Origin: Monomorium pharaonis
Lineage: Eukaryota > Arthropoda > Insecta > Hymenoptera > Formicidae
Length of the DNA stretch: 64,000 nucleotides
Direction: 5' to 3'
Assembly (NCBI RefSeq): GCF_013373865.1
Contig: NC_050467.1
Location: forward strand, 20,730,996 to 20,794,995
Part shown: piece by piece, positions 11,672-25,010 of the stretch
Layout: the number at the start of each line of letters is the position of its first letter
How positions within the stretch are numbered: the first letter of the stretch is position 1
Made by a program: the position numbers and the translations under genes
The notes under the pieces: generated by a model
Seen by the model: the letters and a program-made list of their open reading frames with translations, nothing else
Database searches by the model: none
What the model was told of the DNA's origin: nothing

Positions 11672-11733
<62 letters not shown>
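11671..11733. repeat. (TC)n microsatellite, about 63 nt
   Basis: TC repeats with short interruptions at the 5' end, in inverted orientation to the (AG)n tract 250 bp away and within the same intron. Confidence 0.97.
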
Positions 11734-11735
<2 letters not shown>

Positions 11736-13295
11736 GTCGAGATTGGCTATACCTATTCAAACTGATTTGATTCTACTGAGTATACGATATTCCAATTTAA
11801 CCCCTCAGGCTGACTTTCTCGACGTTTCCAATTTAAGTGGTCGACTCATGCGTCGTATGCGCCAAAGTCTTAATACGTATTCAACCCTAACATGATTATA
11901 CGACTGGCACGATTCTGAAAACGTTATTTACCGACGTATTATAATTGTAATCATATATTCGATATATTTAAAGTTCGTTTTTGAGAGCTGCGCTTGCAGA
12001 AATTACATGTCAGTTTACGCGCGGCAATAAAAGTAATCAACCACTTTCGAGTATTGAGTACGCAAGTGCAATTGCAACGATTTCAGAGATTAAAAATTCT
12101 GCAGAAATTTCCTTTTAACTTTCACCGATTAAGAATCTGTGTGACGGGATCAAATATTATGGGATCAAACAGGAATATGGTGCTGATAAGAAAAATATCC
12201 AAATTCGCTGTTTGTGTCAGGTCACTTTCGCTTTTCGTAAATGGTTCGTGATTTATGATCCCTCGGACGTGCCTGGTCGAAGGTCCGCCATTACGGAAAC
12301 AGCCTGTAGTTCTAGATTCAGCTCATTAGGCAGCTGATTACGTGGACGTGCCTAAATCGAAGTTCTATACGTCAGGTCAATGGCGGCCCCGGCGTATTCC
12401 CCGTGAAACTTTATTCTTATCTAGCGGGAACCACTTGGCGATCGAATAACTAGATTTATCGCGCGAATCTAGTAACTTTTTACTTCACTGAATTTCCGAT
12501 AACTCGCCGCTCCCGAGAGCCAGGAGATGAAAGATCAACAAGAAATTCGGGGGTAAACTCGAAATTTTCTACCGACCGCGTCGGAGTCCGGACGCGCTAG
12601 TTCCGACCTTAAGTTAAAAAAAAAGGTGCAGAACACTGAAGTGAGAAAGGAAAAAAAAGGAAGGACGATGACTTTAGACCTTCGCAATATCTCCTTGCTC
12701 TTTCCTTCTCCCGAAAGGGAAGTTTCCACTTTTCTCCGTTTTATGGCGGATGGAATCTCCAGTGGTCGACGGTAGAACTCGAATGTACGTATCTCGTGCC
12801 CCCTTAAATAACGCGGGTACTTGAAGTTTCGTTGGCACTGGTCACCCTAGCAGCGCGCCAATATTCGTCCCGACTAAATTCATGGTAGCGGGTACTAAGT
12901 GGACACTGTGCTGTCCCCGTGGCCATTCTCCTTTTTCTTATTCTCGGACATCCGTGGATATCTGAATAATCAATGCTCGAACTGACGCTGCATTTGTAAC
13001 TTTCTAGTGGTTTATGTAAATCAGAGCGAACTGAGCGGAATGGGTACTTCTTGGTTCCTGTCGTACGAATACTTTGCCCATTTCTTATTTGGATTATTGT
13101 TACATTATCACAAAAGTGAACTTGTATTTAAGCTATTGTTCATGTTACATTCGTGTTCGGATATGTTTAACGATATTAAATTAAACAAAAATTAGGAAGC
13201 AAAAACTGCAAAAAATGTAAGATATATGTAAATTTTATATCTTATTTTATTTATTTTTAATTTAATTTTAATTTGTTATGTATTTATAACTTTAA

Positions 13296-13312
13296 ACACA
13301 CACACACACACA

Positions 13313-13348
<36 letters not shown>

Positions 13349-13377
13349 CACACACACGCACACACACACACACACAC
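13296..13377. repeat. compound (CA)n/(CGCA)n microsatellite
   Basis: CA repeats flank a central CGCA array. Alternating purine-pyrimidine sequence of this kind can adopt Z-DNA in principle. Confidence 0.97.
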
Positions 13378-16300
13378 GTATATCTTTGAATTATTGTTAT
13401 TTAATCATTTACTATCTATATAATGCTATTGTTAAATTAGTAAATAGATATTGTTAGAGAACCTTTTCCAACAAGTAGTAACATTAGCGGAGAATATAAT
13501 GGGGAGAGTATTGAATGAGAAACTGTGCACGTATATAAAGGTGCACACATGAACTAAGAAAAATTGCATGTAGTACAAGAAAGTAATGAAATGCGAAATA
13601 TGCGAAGTATGAATGGGGTATTACGGACAAAATTTGATGGAGAAACGTTGTGCATACAATCACCGACTCCATTTCTCTTATAAGAAATCTGAGGACTGAT
13701 TCACTCGAATGATAATAACCAAATTACATAAAAATATCGACAAGAGTGAAAAATTAAATAATGAGAAATATGAAAAATAGAGCGGAAAAAGTGAAGGAAG
13801 ATTTGATTTTCTTTTACCTTGCTCACTGTACAATTCCCCTCTCATTCTCTTCTTGTCATACCTCTCTCTTTGTCATATTCCTTTAATACTATTCTCATTC
13901 AATTTAGAATATTTTAAGTCCAATAAGATTTTCCAAACAAGGGGAAGTATACGAGCATGCATATTAAAGCCAATGTATACAAATTGTATTGTAAAACGTT
14001 ATGACATAAAAAAAAATTTAACAATATTAGAACGTTACTACATACGCATATACGTGCATATGTTCCGAGGTGCGCACTCGGTATACATGTATGTACGTAC
14101 ATAAAAGACCATCATACAAGTCTACCAATTTAGTTGAATACCACTAGTTATACTATAAACAGCAGTTCACTCGCTCGTAATTTACAAACAAAAAATAATT
14201 TTCGATAATGAAACACGAATAAAAATACTGATTTACGAATATAACTTACAGAATTTATTTAAATGTGATATTTATAATACCACGTTTAATTATTGTTTCA
14301 TTTTAAACGCTTATTAATGTGACGATGTGTTCAAAAAACGTGGACGAAAGAGAGAACGGCTGTGTATATATGAAGAAAAATTGGAGCAATAAAATATTAC
14401 TTTAAATCAACGTGTAATTAGTGTCGAAATGACAGCTGCTTCATATTGATCTATCGTAATATTTTACAGCTGCAGTGATATATAGCAGTGCTGATATTTT
14501 TCTCCACGTAACAATGTATACAAGTATGAAGAGTGAAAGTGGAAAGATAATAGAATGATTAATAATTATAATAGTAATAAATACAACATAGATAAGTAAT
14601 ATAATAATAATGTTAAAGGTATTTGAAAGGTTGCAAAGTATAATTATTTAAAAAGAGGTAAGAAGTAAGAAAAAAGTATGAAACATATTTTTAATAAAGG
14701 GTAAATTAGATAACGTTCGTAGCTAACTTGCTTTGATTGTAGTACACTTACACACTTGTCTATGTTCACACCACCTCTCTCTTTCTCTTTCTCTCTTTTC
14801 TTTGCTACTGGCCTTAACTCCTGACGTATCATCCTCCTGCAAAATATCCGTGTTAAAACGACACGTGCAAAAAAAATAACGCAGCGACGATTCGTATGGA
14901 ATATATTCCTATAAAATTGATTACAGGTGTCGTGACAATTATCCGTAATATTTGCAGTAAACATTCTTGCACGCAATAGTTTTTAATTAAACATACATTG
15001 ACAGTGTTCCGACAATTATAAAATTTATTTTTTATGTAATGCATTTTATGTTAAAAGAATTTCTCGATGTTTAATCCTTCAAATGGAGGTTTCAATGCAA
15101 TGAATTGTTAAAAAAAAAAAAATATTGAAAGATTTAGTAGAGGGGAAGGGGTCTCGTCCAATGATAAATGAGTCAAGCCGAGTTGACGTTAGATTTGTAC
15201 GCCGAAGAACTCGATACAGGTATTAGTCAAGCGTAAATTCGCGATACAATAAGGTACATGAAGAATGGCGGAGCAAATGCTTTCGATCATGAGGGCTTTG
15301 TACAGATGTGCTACATTAAATGAAGTCTACGTTTGAATGGATTTTCCCCTTTCTTCTTATCCCACTCGCTTACCATTGTGACGATAGTTTGTACATCCTT
15401 ATGCCACTACGGCACTAACGACAATTTAATGGATCTTCTCATAATGACAAAAACTGGGTATTTCCTCTGACCAGTTTCTCCTATCTCTCAAGATTACGCT
15501 ATAAACTGTACGATGCGTCTTTTTATGGATAGTATAACCGTATATCGACGCACGATGAGATTGCGTGTAAGTTATAACTTTTACTATCTACTTAAACGTA
15601 TAGCGTTATAATGATATTACTTTCAATTAACTTTTAATTAAGTTAAAGCTCAATTAAATTAATTTTAAGTTTATGTGCTTATAGATTACAAAATACTTTT
15701 GTATATTGTGTCATTGTCAATATACTTATTTTAAATCATATTTTTACATAAATACGTTATAATATTATTATTAATAATCGAAACTGACCAATCAATTAAA
15801 ATGTCTTTATAAATAATTACATAATACACACATGTGAATTACTTAAAAATGTAATTATAAAATTATTCTTATTTTTACTTCAGTATTACTTACATGTCAG
15901 TCATCAAATTATATAAAAAATGTATAAGGAATAAATTAAGTATCAAACAATTAATCAAAGAAATCATGCAATCAAAGCTATCAAGTTGTTTATATTCGAA
16001 AGTACGAATATCGCTTAAATTCGTACAAATCGAAGTTTCATACAAAGCATAATGCAAATACATTGTTGCAAGTGCACATACCACGTTAAAGTCTATACCT
16101 TCAAGTACACTCTAACAGTAAACACAAATGCGTGTTCTCCGCAGGGACATTATCGGGACTAATAAACCTGCGAGCTAAACCACGGCTGCCATACTTTGCC
16201 AAGAAAGCTGAGTAACCGTGGCCGTTAAAGTTTCCGTATAATCTTAGGATAGGCGGTTTCGTTCCGAGGAAAAGCTTTACTTCGAACCCCATGCTCACAC

Positions 16301-17529
16301 TGAAGTTTGAGCAGCATCCAAATCTATGCGAAAGGGTTACTTGGTTATTATTTATGACTCTTGTTTTGTACTTCCTATATCTTCATCACAATTATTGTGC
16401 ACATAGCTGTGTCGAGTATCTTTCCCGTTTACATAAATTTTCATTTGCATTATTATGTAACTTAAGGAATACAATTAATAAGTAGAATTAATAAGTTATT
16501 CTAGTTTCATATTTTACCTTGTATTTGCCTCAATCCTATTAATTTTATATTGTAATTTGTGACGATTTAATTCTGTTTTGAGAATTGAGAAATAATAAAC
16601 AGTGTAGATCCTGTTTGATCCTAGTTTAATTTTTTACATTATTTTTTTGTTTCAAAATGACAGCCGAATAATGTTACATATATTTTTATAATATAATTTT
16701 TAATAAATAACGTATAACATGTAAAATATAAAAGTGATTATAATTATATTGTTAATATACAATTTATATATTCAATAGAAATTTTCAAAAATAAAATAAG
16801 GAATTAGAGTGCTTTAGCAACGAAATACGGATATCTAATCGAGATGTTTTCGTCGTATTCAATCACTGTGATATTCGGCGCTCGAGTTAGTCTCTAGAAT
16901 CGAGTCTAGCTTGGTACTTCTCTCGTCTGGTTCGCAAGCTCGTTCTCTCCGAGAGTCGGGCCAAGCCAAGATTTGTAGTCGCCGCATAAATTCGAGCTCT
17001 CTCCCTTCTCAGACTTATCCTAATAGATTGGCGGCCCCGATAAAGACGTCCAATACGTACGTGTGTATTTAGACACACTCTTGATTTCTCTGCATTAATA
17101 ACGTTTGATTCAAATCAATTTGTCTTAATGGTCATTTCATTGCAAAACATTTCCAGAAGTCTGTTGGTGCGCATATAAATCGCGGTTTATGATTCCGCTC
17201 ATCCGGAATCGTGCAATTAGAAATGTGAAATGTATATAGCCTTGATACATAGAATGCATACTGTTGAAGATGAAAGCGTCTTTCAACCGAAATAATGCTT
17301 GTAATTAATATATCCGGCGACGGCAATCCGACGGGTCAACAATTTCATTAAATTTTTAAAGATACTTATATAAGATACGTATTTGCATTCGAGTACGAAT
17401 AAGAAATGCGGAATTTGATACGTTTTTTGTGAATTACTTTCCTATTTGATCAATCAGTCGCGAGTCATCCTATTAGGTGAACCATCTCGATAATCTGCCA
17501 CGTGGATTTTTTGCAAGGATCGAGGACCG

Positions 17530-17551
17530 ATATATATATATATATATATAA
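17530..17551. repeat. (AT)n microsatellite
   Basis: Short uninterrupted AT run of 22 nt at the edge of a GC-rich block. Confidence 0.95.
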
Positions 17552-17639
17552 ACGGTGCGAGGAACACAATTGAAGATAAGTAGACGCAAAGGTGAACCGT
17601 TTTAGATTAAGCCGGGTGTAAAAAAAAAAGAGCGAGAAA

Positions 17640-18260
17640 AAGATACGAAGAGGAAACGAGACAAGGATAGAGACAGAACGATCTGGAGCGAGAGAGAAAC
17701 TGATCCGACCGTTTAAAGAGCCACGGGGGTGTTCAACAGCGTTCCGCACTCGACGACGAAATGGTCTCCCGCCTCGCCGAAACGGGAAAACCAATCCTCT
17801 CTCTGCACCTTCGTTCGCCTTTCGCCTATGTGCCTATATTACCTTCGATCCGCATCTCTGCAAGCCCTCGCCACCCTCCGCAGGCGGCACCCACCGCCGC
17901 TGCCTCCGTTACCACCGATTCTCCGCCAGCCAACCCCCTGCCGCACACCTCCATTCGTCCTCGACCCTCTAAACCCGACGTGTTCGGCACCTCCTCCGTT
18001 CCCGAACCTGATCCCGCCAAACTGTGCAGTATGTTCGCAGCAGGCGGCAGCCCTCAGGAATTTCATTTCGTGTGCGAGGCTAATTATACGCCGGGCTTTT
18101 ACATACGAAGCTGTCGCTATTTTACTATGGGTCAGCATGGTGCACGGTTTTTCAGTTGCGCGCTTTCAGTTCGTACCGTTATTTCACCGTAAAAATTTAC
18201 GATTCCGATCAACTACTCTGATTGTTGAATATGCCAAAGGATGCAATTACGCGTGAAAGC
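17640..18260. other. GC-rich block with proline-rich chance frames
   Basis: C-rich plus-strand sequence gives overlapping open frames of 175 (17729-18256) and 143 (17761-18192) codons with Pro/Arg/Ser-rich composition and shadows on the minus strand. No domain or splice-supported structure is seen. The block is compositionally distinct but unassigned. Confidence 0.3.
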
Positions 18261-20642
18261 GTACACAAAATGAATTCATACGTGGCAATTACTGTTGAAT
18301 CTTATATAGAAATTTTATAATAATAAATTGCTTTTCTTCATAATATGAAACTAAGAATAAGCTAGATAAAATATGTAATAAGATAAGGATTGTTTTATCA
18401 TTACGATCTTTTTTAACACACTCGTCTTATCGAAGCAAGACTGAAATATTCAATAATTGAGAAAGAAAAATATTGTATCCGAAATATATTTGTAGATTAG
18501 CGCGAGATACATGTACATTCACAGAATTGTTTTGGTTAGCTGAGTCTTCGCGACGCCTTCTGTCGCGAATGAACATTCTGCAATTGTCATATTCATTGCG
18601 AGGCCGGAAGCGTCGCCTAGACGCTCGTAAAAACACGTTAGCCAGGCGACTGTATTACCGTTAGATTGGTCTTGGTTCCAAGGTGCTGATAGTAGTGATT
18701 GCTTGCTCGAGGAATCGGGGTTGGGTTAGTGGTTGCAACGGTGACTCGCTCGGCAACTACTCACGAGTTACTACTACAAACATTGGGTCTCTTTCTCACT
18801 CTTTTTCCTGTGTGTGCTCGGTCTCCGGCGATCTATCTTTCCATGCGGGTTCTCGCACCTACGTCGCTCATCCCTTTCTAAAATCACCGCCTTATCCGCC
18901 CCCGCGCTTGTCTACCATCATTTACTTTCGACCACTTTCACGATTAAATGGCCGCGAAATTGCGACTGTTTTACGTGAGCTGGATAGTCTAGTCTGCGGT
19001 AGCTTTACTATTTCGGATTTCGAGAGAAAAATATTAAGATGACTTTGAATTCCGGCGAGTTTCTCATGTTTTCATTTGAACAATTATTTTACATTATAAT
19101 TCACAACTTATGAATAACAGAAGAACTAAAAGGGAGATTATGTTATATATCCTTTTTCTTTTTGCATGGCTACAATTTTATCTAACATGGATATTTTACG
19201 TACTGGAAAGACATTGGATAACACTCCTTTTTGTATTGAATGTGAAGATAATAAATTGCCGTATCATAAATGTTGGTGCGGCCTAAATATTTTTAACTTC
19301 AGTTTTAGTATTAGTACACACAATTTTTTAAATCTGAAACAGGGCTATCTCCCCTTTTGTTTGCCCTACCAATTTCTGCTTTGTCATAGTGCTATATTTC
19401 ACATGTGTTTGCCGTAATAATTCTCCCTGGTCGATTCATATGTAAAAACATACACGCTCGCTTCATGCATTTGTGCCCTTTGAAAGTGATGTATGATCTT
19501 GATTGGCCGAATCGTTCTGAAGTAGACGTCGTCGAGAGGACAAACGAGCGCCGATTTACATCGGAAATCCGGAGGCGAAATTGCGCGACGACGAAGTAGG
19601 TTTATCGGCACGATTTGTATAATCGTCAAAGTTTTTGGGATTGGAGCAGGGCATACGCGTATACCGTCTCTTGAGTAAACTCAATCGATCTCGCGTTACG
19701 AAAATCTAATTTTAGCAAGATGCCGACACTTCTGTTTGCTAACTGTTGATAATTTCAAATAAAAAATTTTATATCAAAATTTATATCTTTCGTTTAATAA
19801 TTTATTTGTTTGAATCTGCGCAATAAAAAGAAAAATATTTGAAATGGAGGATATTATCGCATATTTTGATCGCTGAACAAACAGATAATCTGCCAAGCGA
19901 TTATTTGTTTTATTATTAAACATATGATTTAAAAAGAACAATTAACCATTCAGTTAAGTCTCTACATATAATGTATACTATATTCTACTATATAATATTC
20001 AAATGATCAAAATATCTTTAATATTTTAGCAAAATAAATTGAAAATTCATGGGAAAACAAGTAAATCTTTTATCGTGCTTTATAATTATATGTAACATTT
20101 ATAATTGATTGCCATGTTATATGATTTTAATTTATTAAACTGATTTACCTTATTTTAAATAACATTGTATATGGTATATAAATATATAAAATATCAATAA
20201 TAATAACATTAATAAAAATGTTTTTTGTTTGTATATATATTTTTAATTCTCTAAAAGTGTTATAATTTGCCTTGATTTACTTTGGTATTTAACATGCCAG
20301 TATATTTAACCAAGTGTAATATTTAAACAGAGAAGTTTGTACTGAAAACTAACACCATTATTATTCCCAGGATAATCATCGATATTAATTTCCGTATGTA
20401 TTCCAGCTTACTGTGCTAAATGGCTCAGTCGATTCTGCCCGATTGAAACAAAACCGTATTTTAACGTGTATTATATTTGCAGTAATATTTATTCCAACTT
20501 AAAAATCCATATTTTCCCGAGTCGCATGCTCGTTATTCGAACGAATTTCGGAGCGCATGGATAATCAATACGACAGATTGTTCCCAATAGCTCTGAATTG
20601 CGAACGTGCAATAGGAAAGACCAAGTGTTTTAACGACCAAAT

Positions 20643-20777
20643 GGATCTTGCTACGACCGACTGCTGTTAGTACACACAGCCAAGAGGAGATGCACGACCA
20701 GGATACGTTGCCTCTTGTGCGAAATACATCTCAAGTGTGGGTACTCCTCAGAACAATACCTGCGGGATTCAGTGTAA
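20643..20777 (+). pseudogene. possible piggyBac-transposase C-terminal relic
   Basis: One plus-strand frame, open between stops at 20631 and 20775, contains the Cys-rich string KRRCTTRIRCLLCEIHLKCG. The spacing of basic residues and RC-x2-C followed by a hydrophobic-x-x-C resembles the Cys-rich zinc-binding tail of piggyBac-type transposases, which often reads KRRC...TR-RC--C---LC. One expected Cys pair would be missing. No upstream transposase core, terminal repeats or TTAA duplication were recognised. It may be a decayed fragment or a chance match. Confidence 0.22.
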
Positions 20778-23700
20778 CATCCACAGTCTGGCTTGGAACA
20801 TTACCTCTTTCGAAACGGGTCACTGAGAACGAACTCGGAGCAATTATAGTGACAATGAAAAATATAAGTCGTTTTCATCGACTTTTAATGTTTTGTGATC
20901 AATAATTGTTAGAAATGTAAACTTATTATGTATGTTGAAAAACAGTGGAACCGCGTAGCATAGCATAATTATATTTGCACAATTACATAAAATCAATCTT
21001 TCTGACTTTTATGATGAAATAATATTATTAATACTTATTAATACTTTACATAAAACGTAAAAAGGCTTTTCATTGATTGATAACATCGAGGGAAAATTGA
21101 AAACAATTTAAATTTAAGTTTCGTACTTTACGTAAATGCTATTGAGAAAGTTGTCGATTCTAATAAGAAATACATTAAGTTATATCAGATTTGAGGTTAT
21201 TGTATCTATTATCGGTAACAATATGTCCTTATTTGTTTGTGATTTTTGCATCTCCTAAATCTCGTGAGATTCGTAAGACAAACGAGAAAAGAATAGGAAA
21301 AAGAAAAGTAGAGAAGAGCGTCAAAGCTTTAAACCAACGCTAAGGGTCCCCGCCTCGCCATGGATCAACTGTAAATGACAAAGCCTCCAATTTCCGTCAA
21401 TTTGATACGAAATACATGGTACAAATGTGTTGTCTATTTCTTAAACTTTTATGGGATATATCGCATTTTTCTCGACTGACTTTGCGTCGTATTGCAAACG
21501 ACTACGTTCTTAATTCGCCTCACGCGCGGATTTTGTATTCTGTCCGAAAGTTTCACATCTCGCTGCATTATCGAGTCAGGAAGTCAGAGTGACCCGGAGA
21601 TACTGGGGCAGAAGAAACTGCAGCTCATCTGTTCGAAAGGCTCGCAAGCGTTGTGGGCATCTTTGTCCTTCGATTAGTTAAATCGTGTGAGCAATATAAA
21701 AAACCGATTTAGCACAAGTATGTAATACTCTCACTAAGGAGAAATAGAACTGTTGCAATACATAATTAATTAATTACATCTCGTTTACGGTTTCGATCAT
21801 TAGTAATATGAAGAGACTATTAACTGCTATCATGAATATATGTTTATCAAACCAGAGAACAGCTACTGTTACTCGTAACCTTTAATCGAAATGACGATGT
21901 TTAACATCGTACTGTTATGATAATATGTTATGTCATGATAATTAGCATACGCCATATCTGTACGGATAAACAAGATATTTAGGATGTACATCTATGCACC
22001 TCATATATGATAATAGTGCATATGCATGATGGATGTGCTCTGGTTAGTTGGACAATTTATAGTCGTTACTTAAAATGTAACAATTTACGAATCGATCATG
22101 TATAACCATATTTATTAATCTAAATTAATATCAAATTTAGGAGAATAATATGACTAAACTTTCAGGCTGATCAAACTTCATATGTAATTATTAATTTATA
22201 TTAATATTCATCTATTCAATTACGATAGAATTTAATCATTCAAGTCAAATCAAATTTAACTATTTTGATCTGAAATTGTTAAAAAAAACAAGTTCTATTA
22301 AATATTTTAAAGATAAAAAATAAATTAAAAAATTATATACAGAAGGAATACATAATCTCTTTTTTTTTTAAACGGTTCTTTTCAATTTGTTATCTTTAAA
22401 ACCTATTATACGAGATTTGGCAGGTTACTGTATTCGATTCTTCAACAAATCAATTCTGATGGCAAGTATGACCAAATTTGCTAATCTACGATTAGTTATT
22501 ACCATCATTGCCCGGCGTCATATCCATGAAATACGATGATAAGATCCATTTCCATCATGTTATGGTTGTGTCAAGGTCTTTAGACTCTGCAAATTGCGTT
22601 ACGTGAAGTTTGATGGATAATCCCGGACGACATGATACTAATTACGTTACCGGTTTGATATCAAAGTCAATTGGCTCTCTACGTTCGTACAGGAAGGATG
22701 TGTCCGCGTCGCGGTCGATCGCAAAGAGTGCGATAATGCTTTGAAACGGGATACACGCGTCCTGTGGCTCGTTTCCTAAGGGATATAAACTTCCCGTTCC
22801 ACGGCAATTCCAACCAATTTACTATTCATGCTGCTTCGATGTACGCCCAGCCGCGGGCTGTTGTGATACGGGCAGCCAATCAAAAACTCTCGTCGGAACA
22901 ACCGACCGGCTGGCCGTCGATGCAACAAGCGGAAACCTCTACTCACAGCCTAAAGCGAGGATGGACGGTCGGAAAATACAGGAGGAAACGATATACAGGA
23001 AGGAGAGGGTGGGATGAGTGGGAGGACGTACGGAACGTATCAGGCGCTTGTTGGTTGGTAGTTTCGTTTGTTGACGTTTCATCCAGCTTCTGTAGTGTTG
23101 CGCATACATGCGTATACAGCGTTGTACACTTAACATGGCGCACCACCCAGGGGAGGGCAGAGAAGAGCACTTGACTCGCCCCTTGAGCTATAAAAGTAAT
23201 TATCGGCGGTTAACGATTTTTAACGTGCACGGTTACATCTGCGATCGCGGTTCTCGTTGAATGCAGATGTAAATCATGTGGGATTGATCGTGCGGATAGG
23301 TCGTGGATACGTCGCGTAGAAAATCGAACGAGACACCTTTAATTGAATTGGCCTTTGATTTTCGCGGTGGTTTCATCAAACCGTGACACTTTGAAAGAGC
23401 TAACCAATAGAATATCAATCGTGATATATGATGTCAGGTCGTTTCTCTCATTCTTCGATAATTGATAAAAGGATTCACTTGGGACGTTGCTTTGTATCGA
23501 ATTTGTTAACTAAAGGGAATCTCTCAGCTTTTAGCGTGCCTCAGACGTTATACTACCGCGTTAAATAAAGTTATGTTGACTTAAAATAATCTTTTTGAAT
23601 AGGTTTTCGTCAAGCCGAGACCCGAAACATTCGAGATAGAATTTCCTCTTGTCTGTAACCAAAAGCCACACGTACTCACCATCCGACGGCTTGTCCCACT

Positions 23701-24974
23701 CCGAGCCGAGTGAGTTTAAGATCACCGTGTAATTTAATACAGAGCATAGTCGAGTACTCCATGAGGACTTACCGAGTTGTTGGAGATTTCCGTCTGAGCT
23801 TGGCTCCCTTCGATCATGAGAAAAGCGACAACAACCTCGTAATAGAAGCTCGACGAGTGGCAACGTGTTAAGGTCCGCGGCGCGATAAGAGGCCTATCCC
23901 TTTCCTTATTTAAGGTCGTAAGGCTAACGATAGATGAAGGGCGAATTTAAAGGGGCCGGCCGACTTGGCCGCGTCTTGGCCGCTTTAACTGCGGGACGAC
24001 CACCTGCAAGTAGACAGTCTGGATCGACCGGTGGCACGCATACGGTGCAACACCGTGATGTGCCGGGGAATGTATCGTAAGCTCCCTATCTAGCACGAGC
24101 GTACTTGCGCACTTCAGTGTCGGGAAGTGTGCCGTATGTATTTCCAACAAGACTCGACGCTTAACCCACGCAAACGGACTGCGTTGCTTATTCAATGTCT
24201 GCACGTCGACCACCCGTCACCCCTGATGAACTAGCGCTTTCCGATGTGTTAAGATTGCGTTAGATACGACGTATCGCTCACCATTCCTGAACGTTGCGAT
24301 GCACCGACGATCCCACACCATTGCTCATTGGTAACGTTTGAAATGAACATTAGATGAATATTTACGCGACGTAATGATATCGATGCGCATGGTAATTACG
24401 CGGATCTCTATTTCACTAACTTGATTGTACGCTGTGTGAAGTATCTGTTTTAAACGAGAATTCCCACACACATTTCTATTCCCTTTTATACACACAGACG
24501 AAAATTCCGAGCGTTAATGGAGAATATTTGTAAAATCTGATCGTTGTGGTGAAATCGGGAATACCGAGTACACTCTGGTTATTAGGATTCCATCTCGTTT
24601 CGTACCCTCATTCGCATTCTCCATTATGTGGATATGTTCAAATAGGGGTGTAAAATCTAATGCGTCCACAAATGTGCATAAGTACAAATGAGATTATAAA
24701 TGATCGTGTCAGGAATTATAATGATATTATATTTCGAGTTAGCTGTATCATATATATTATTGGAAATTGTACTTGTAATATATATCGGTATTTTATGTTG
24801 TGTAACGTTCGTAATCATCTTTTATCAATTTAAATTTTAATAGATAATAATAACTCTTTTATATTTAATAAATAAAATACTTTATAGTATAAAAAACATT
24901 TTTTTGTATTTTATATAATTATAACCATAATTATATTTAGTCAAAAATCAACTAATACTTTGTCTTCTTCTTTG

Positions 24975-24975
<1 letters not shown>

Positions 24976-25008
<33 letters not shown>
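24976..25008. repeat. (AT)n microsatellite
   Basis: An uninterrupted AT run of about 33 nt in the 21.8 kb intron. Confidence 0.97.

Positions 25009-25010
<2 letters not shown>

Noticed and set aside
17729..18256. 175-codon proline-rich plus-strand frame
   Set aside because: C-rich sequence gives overlapping frames on both strands. No domain, splice sites or family resemblance were seen.
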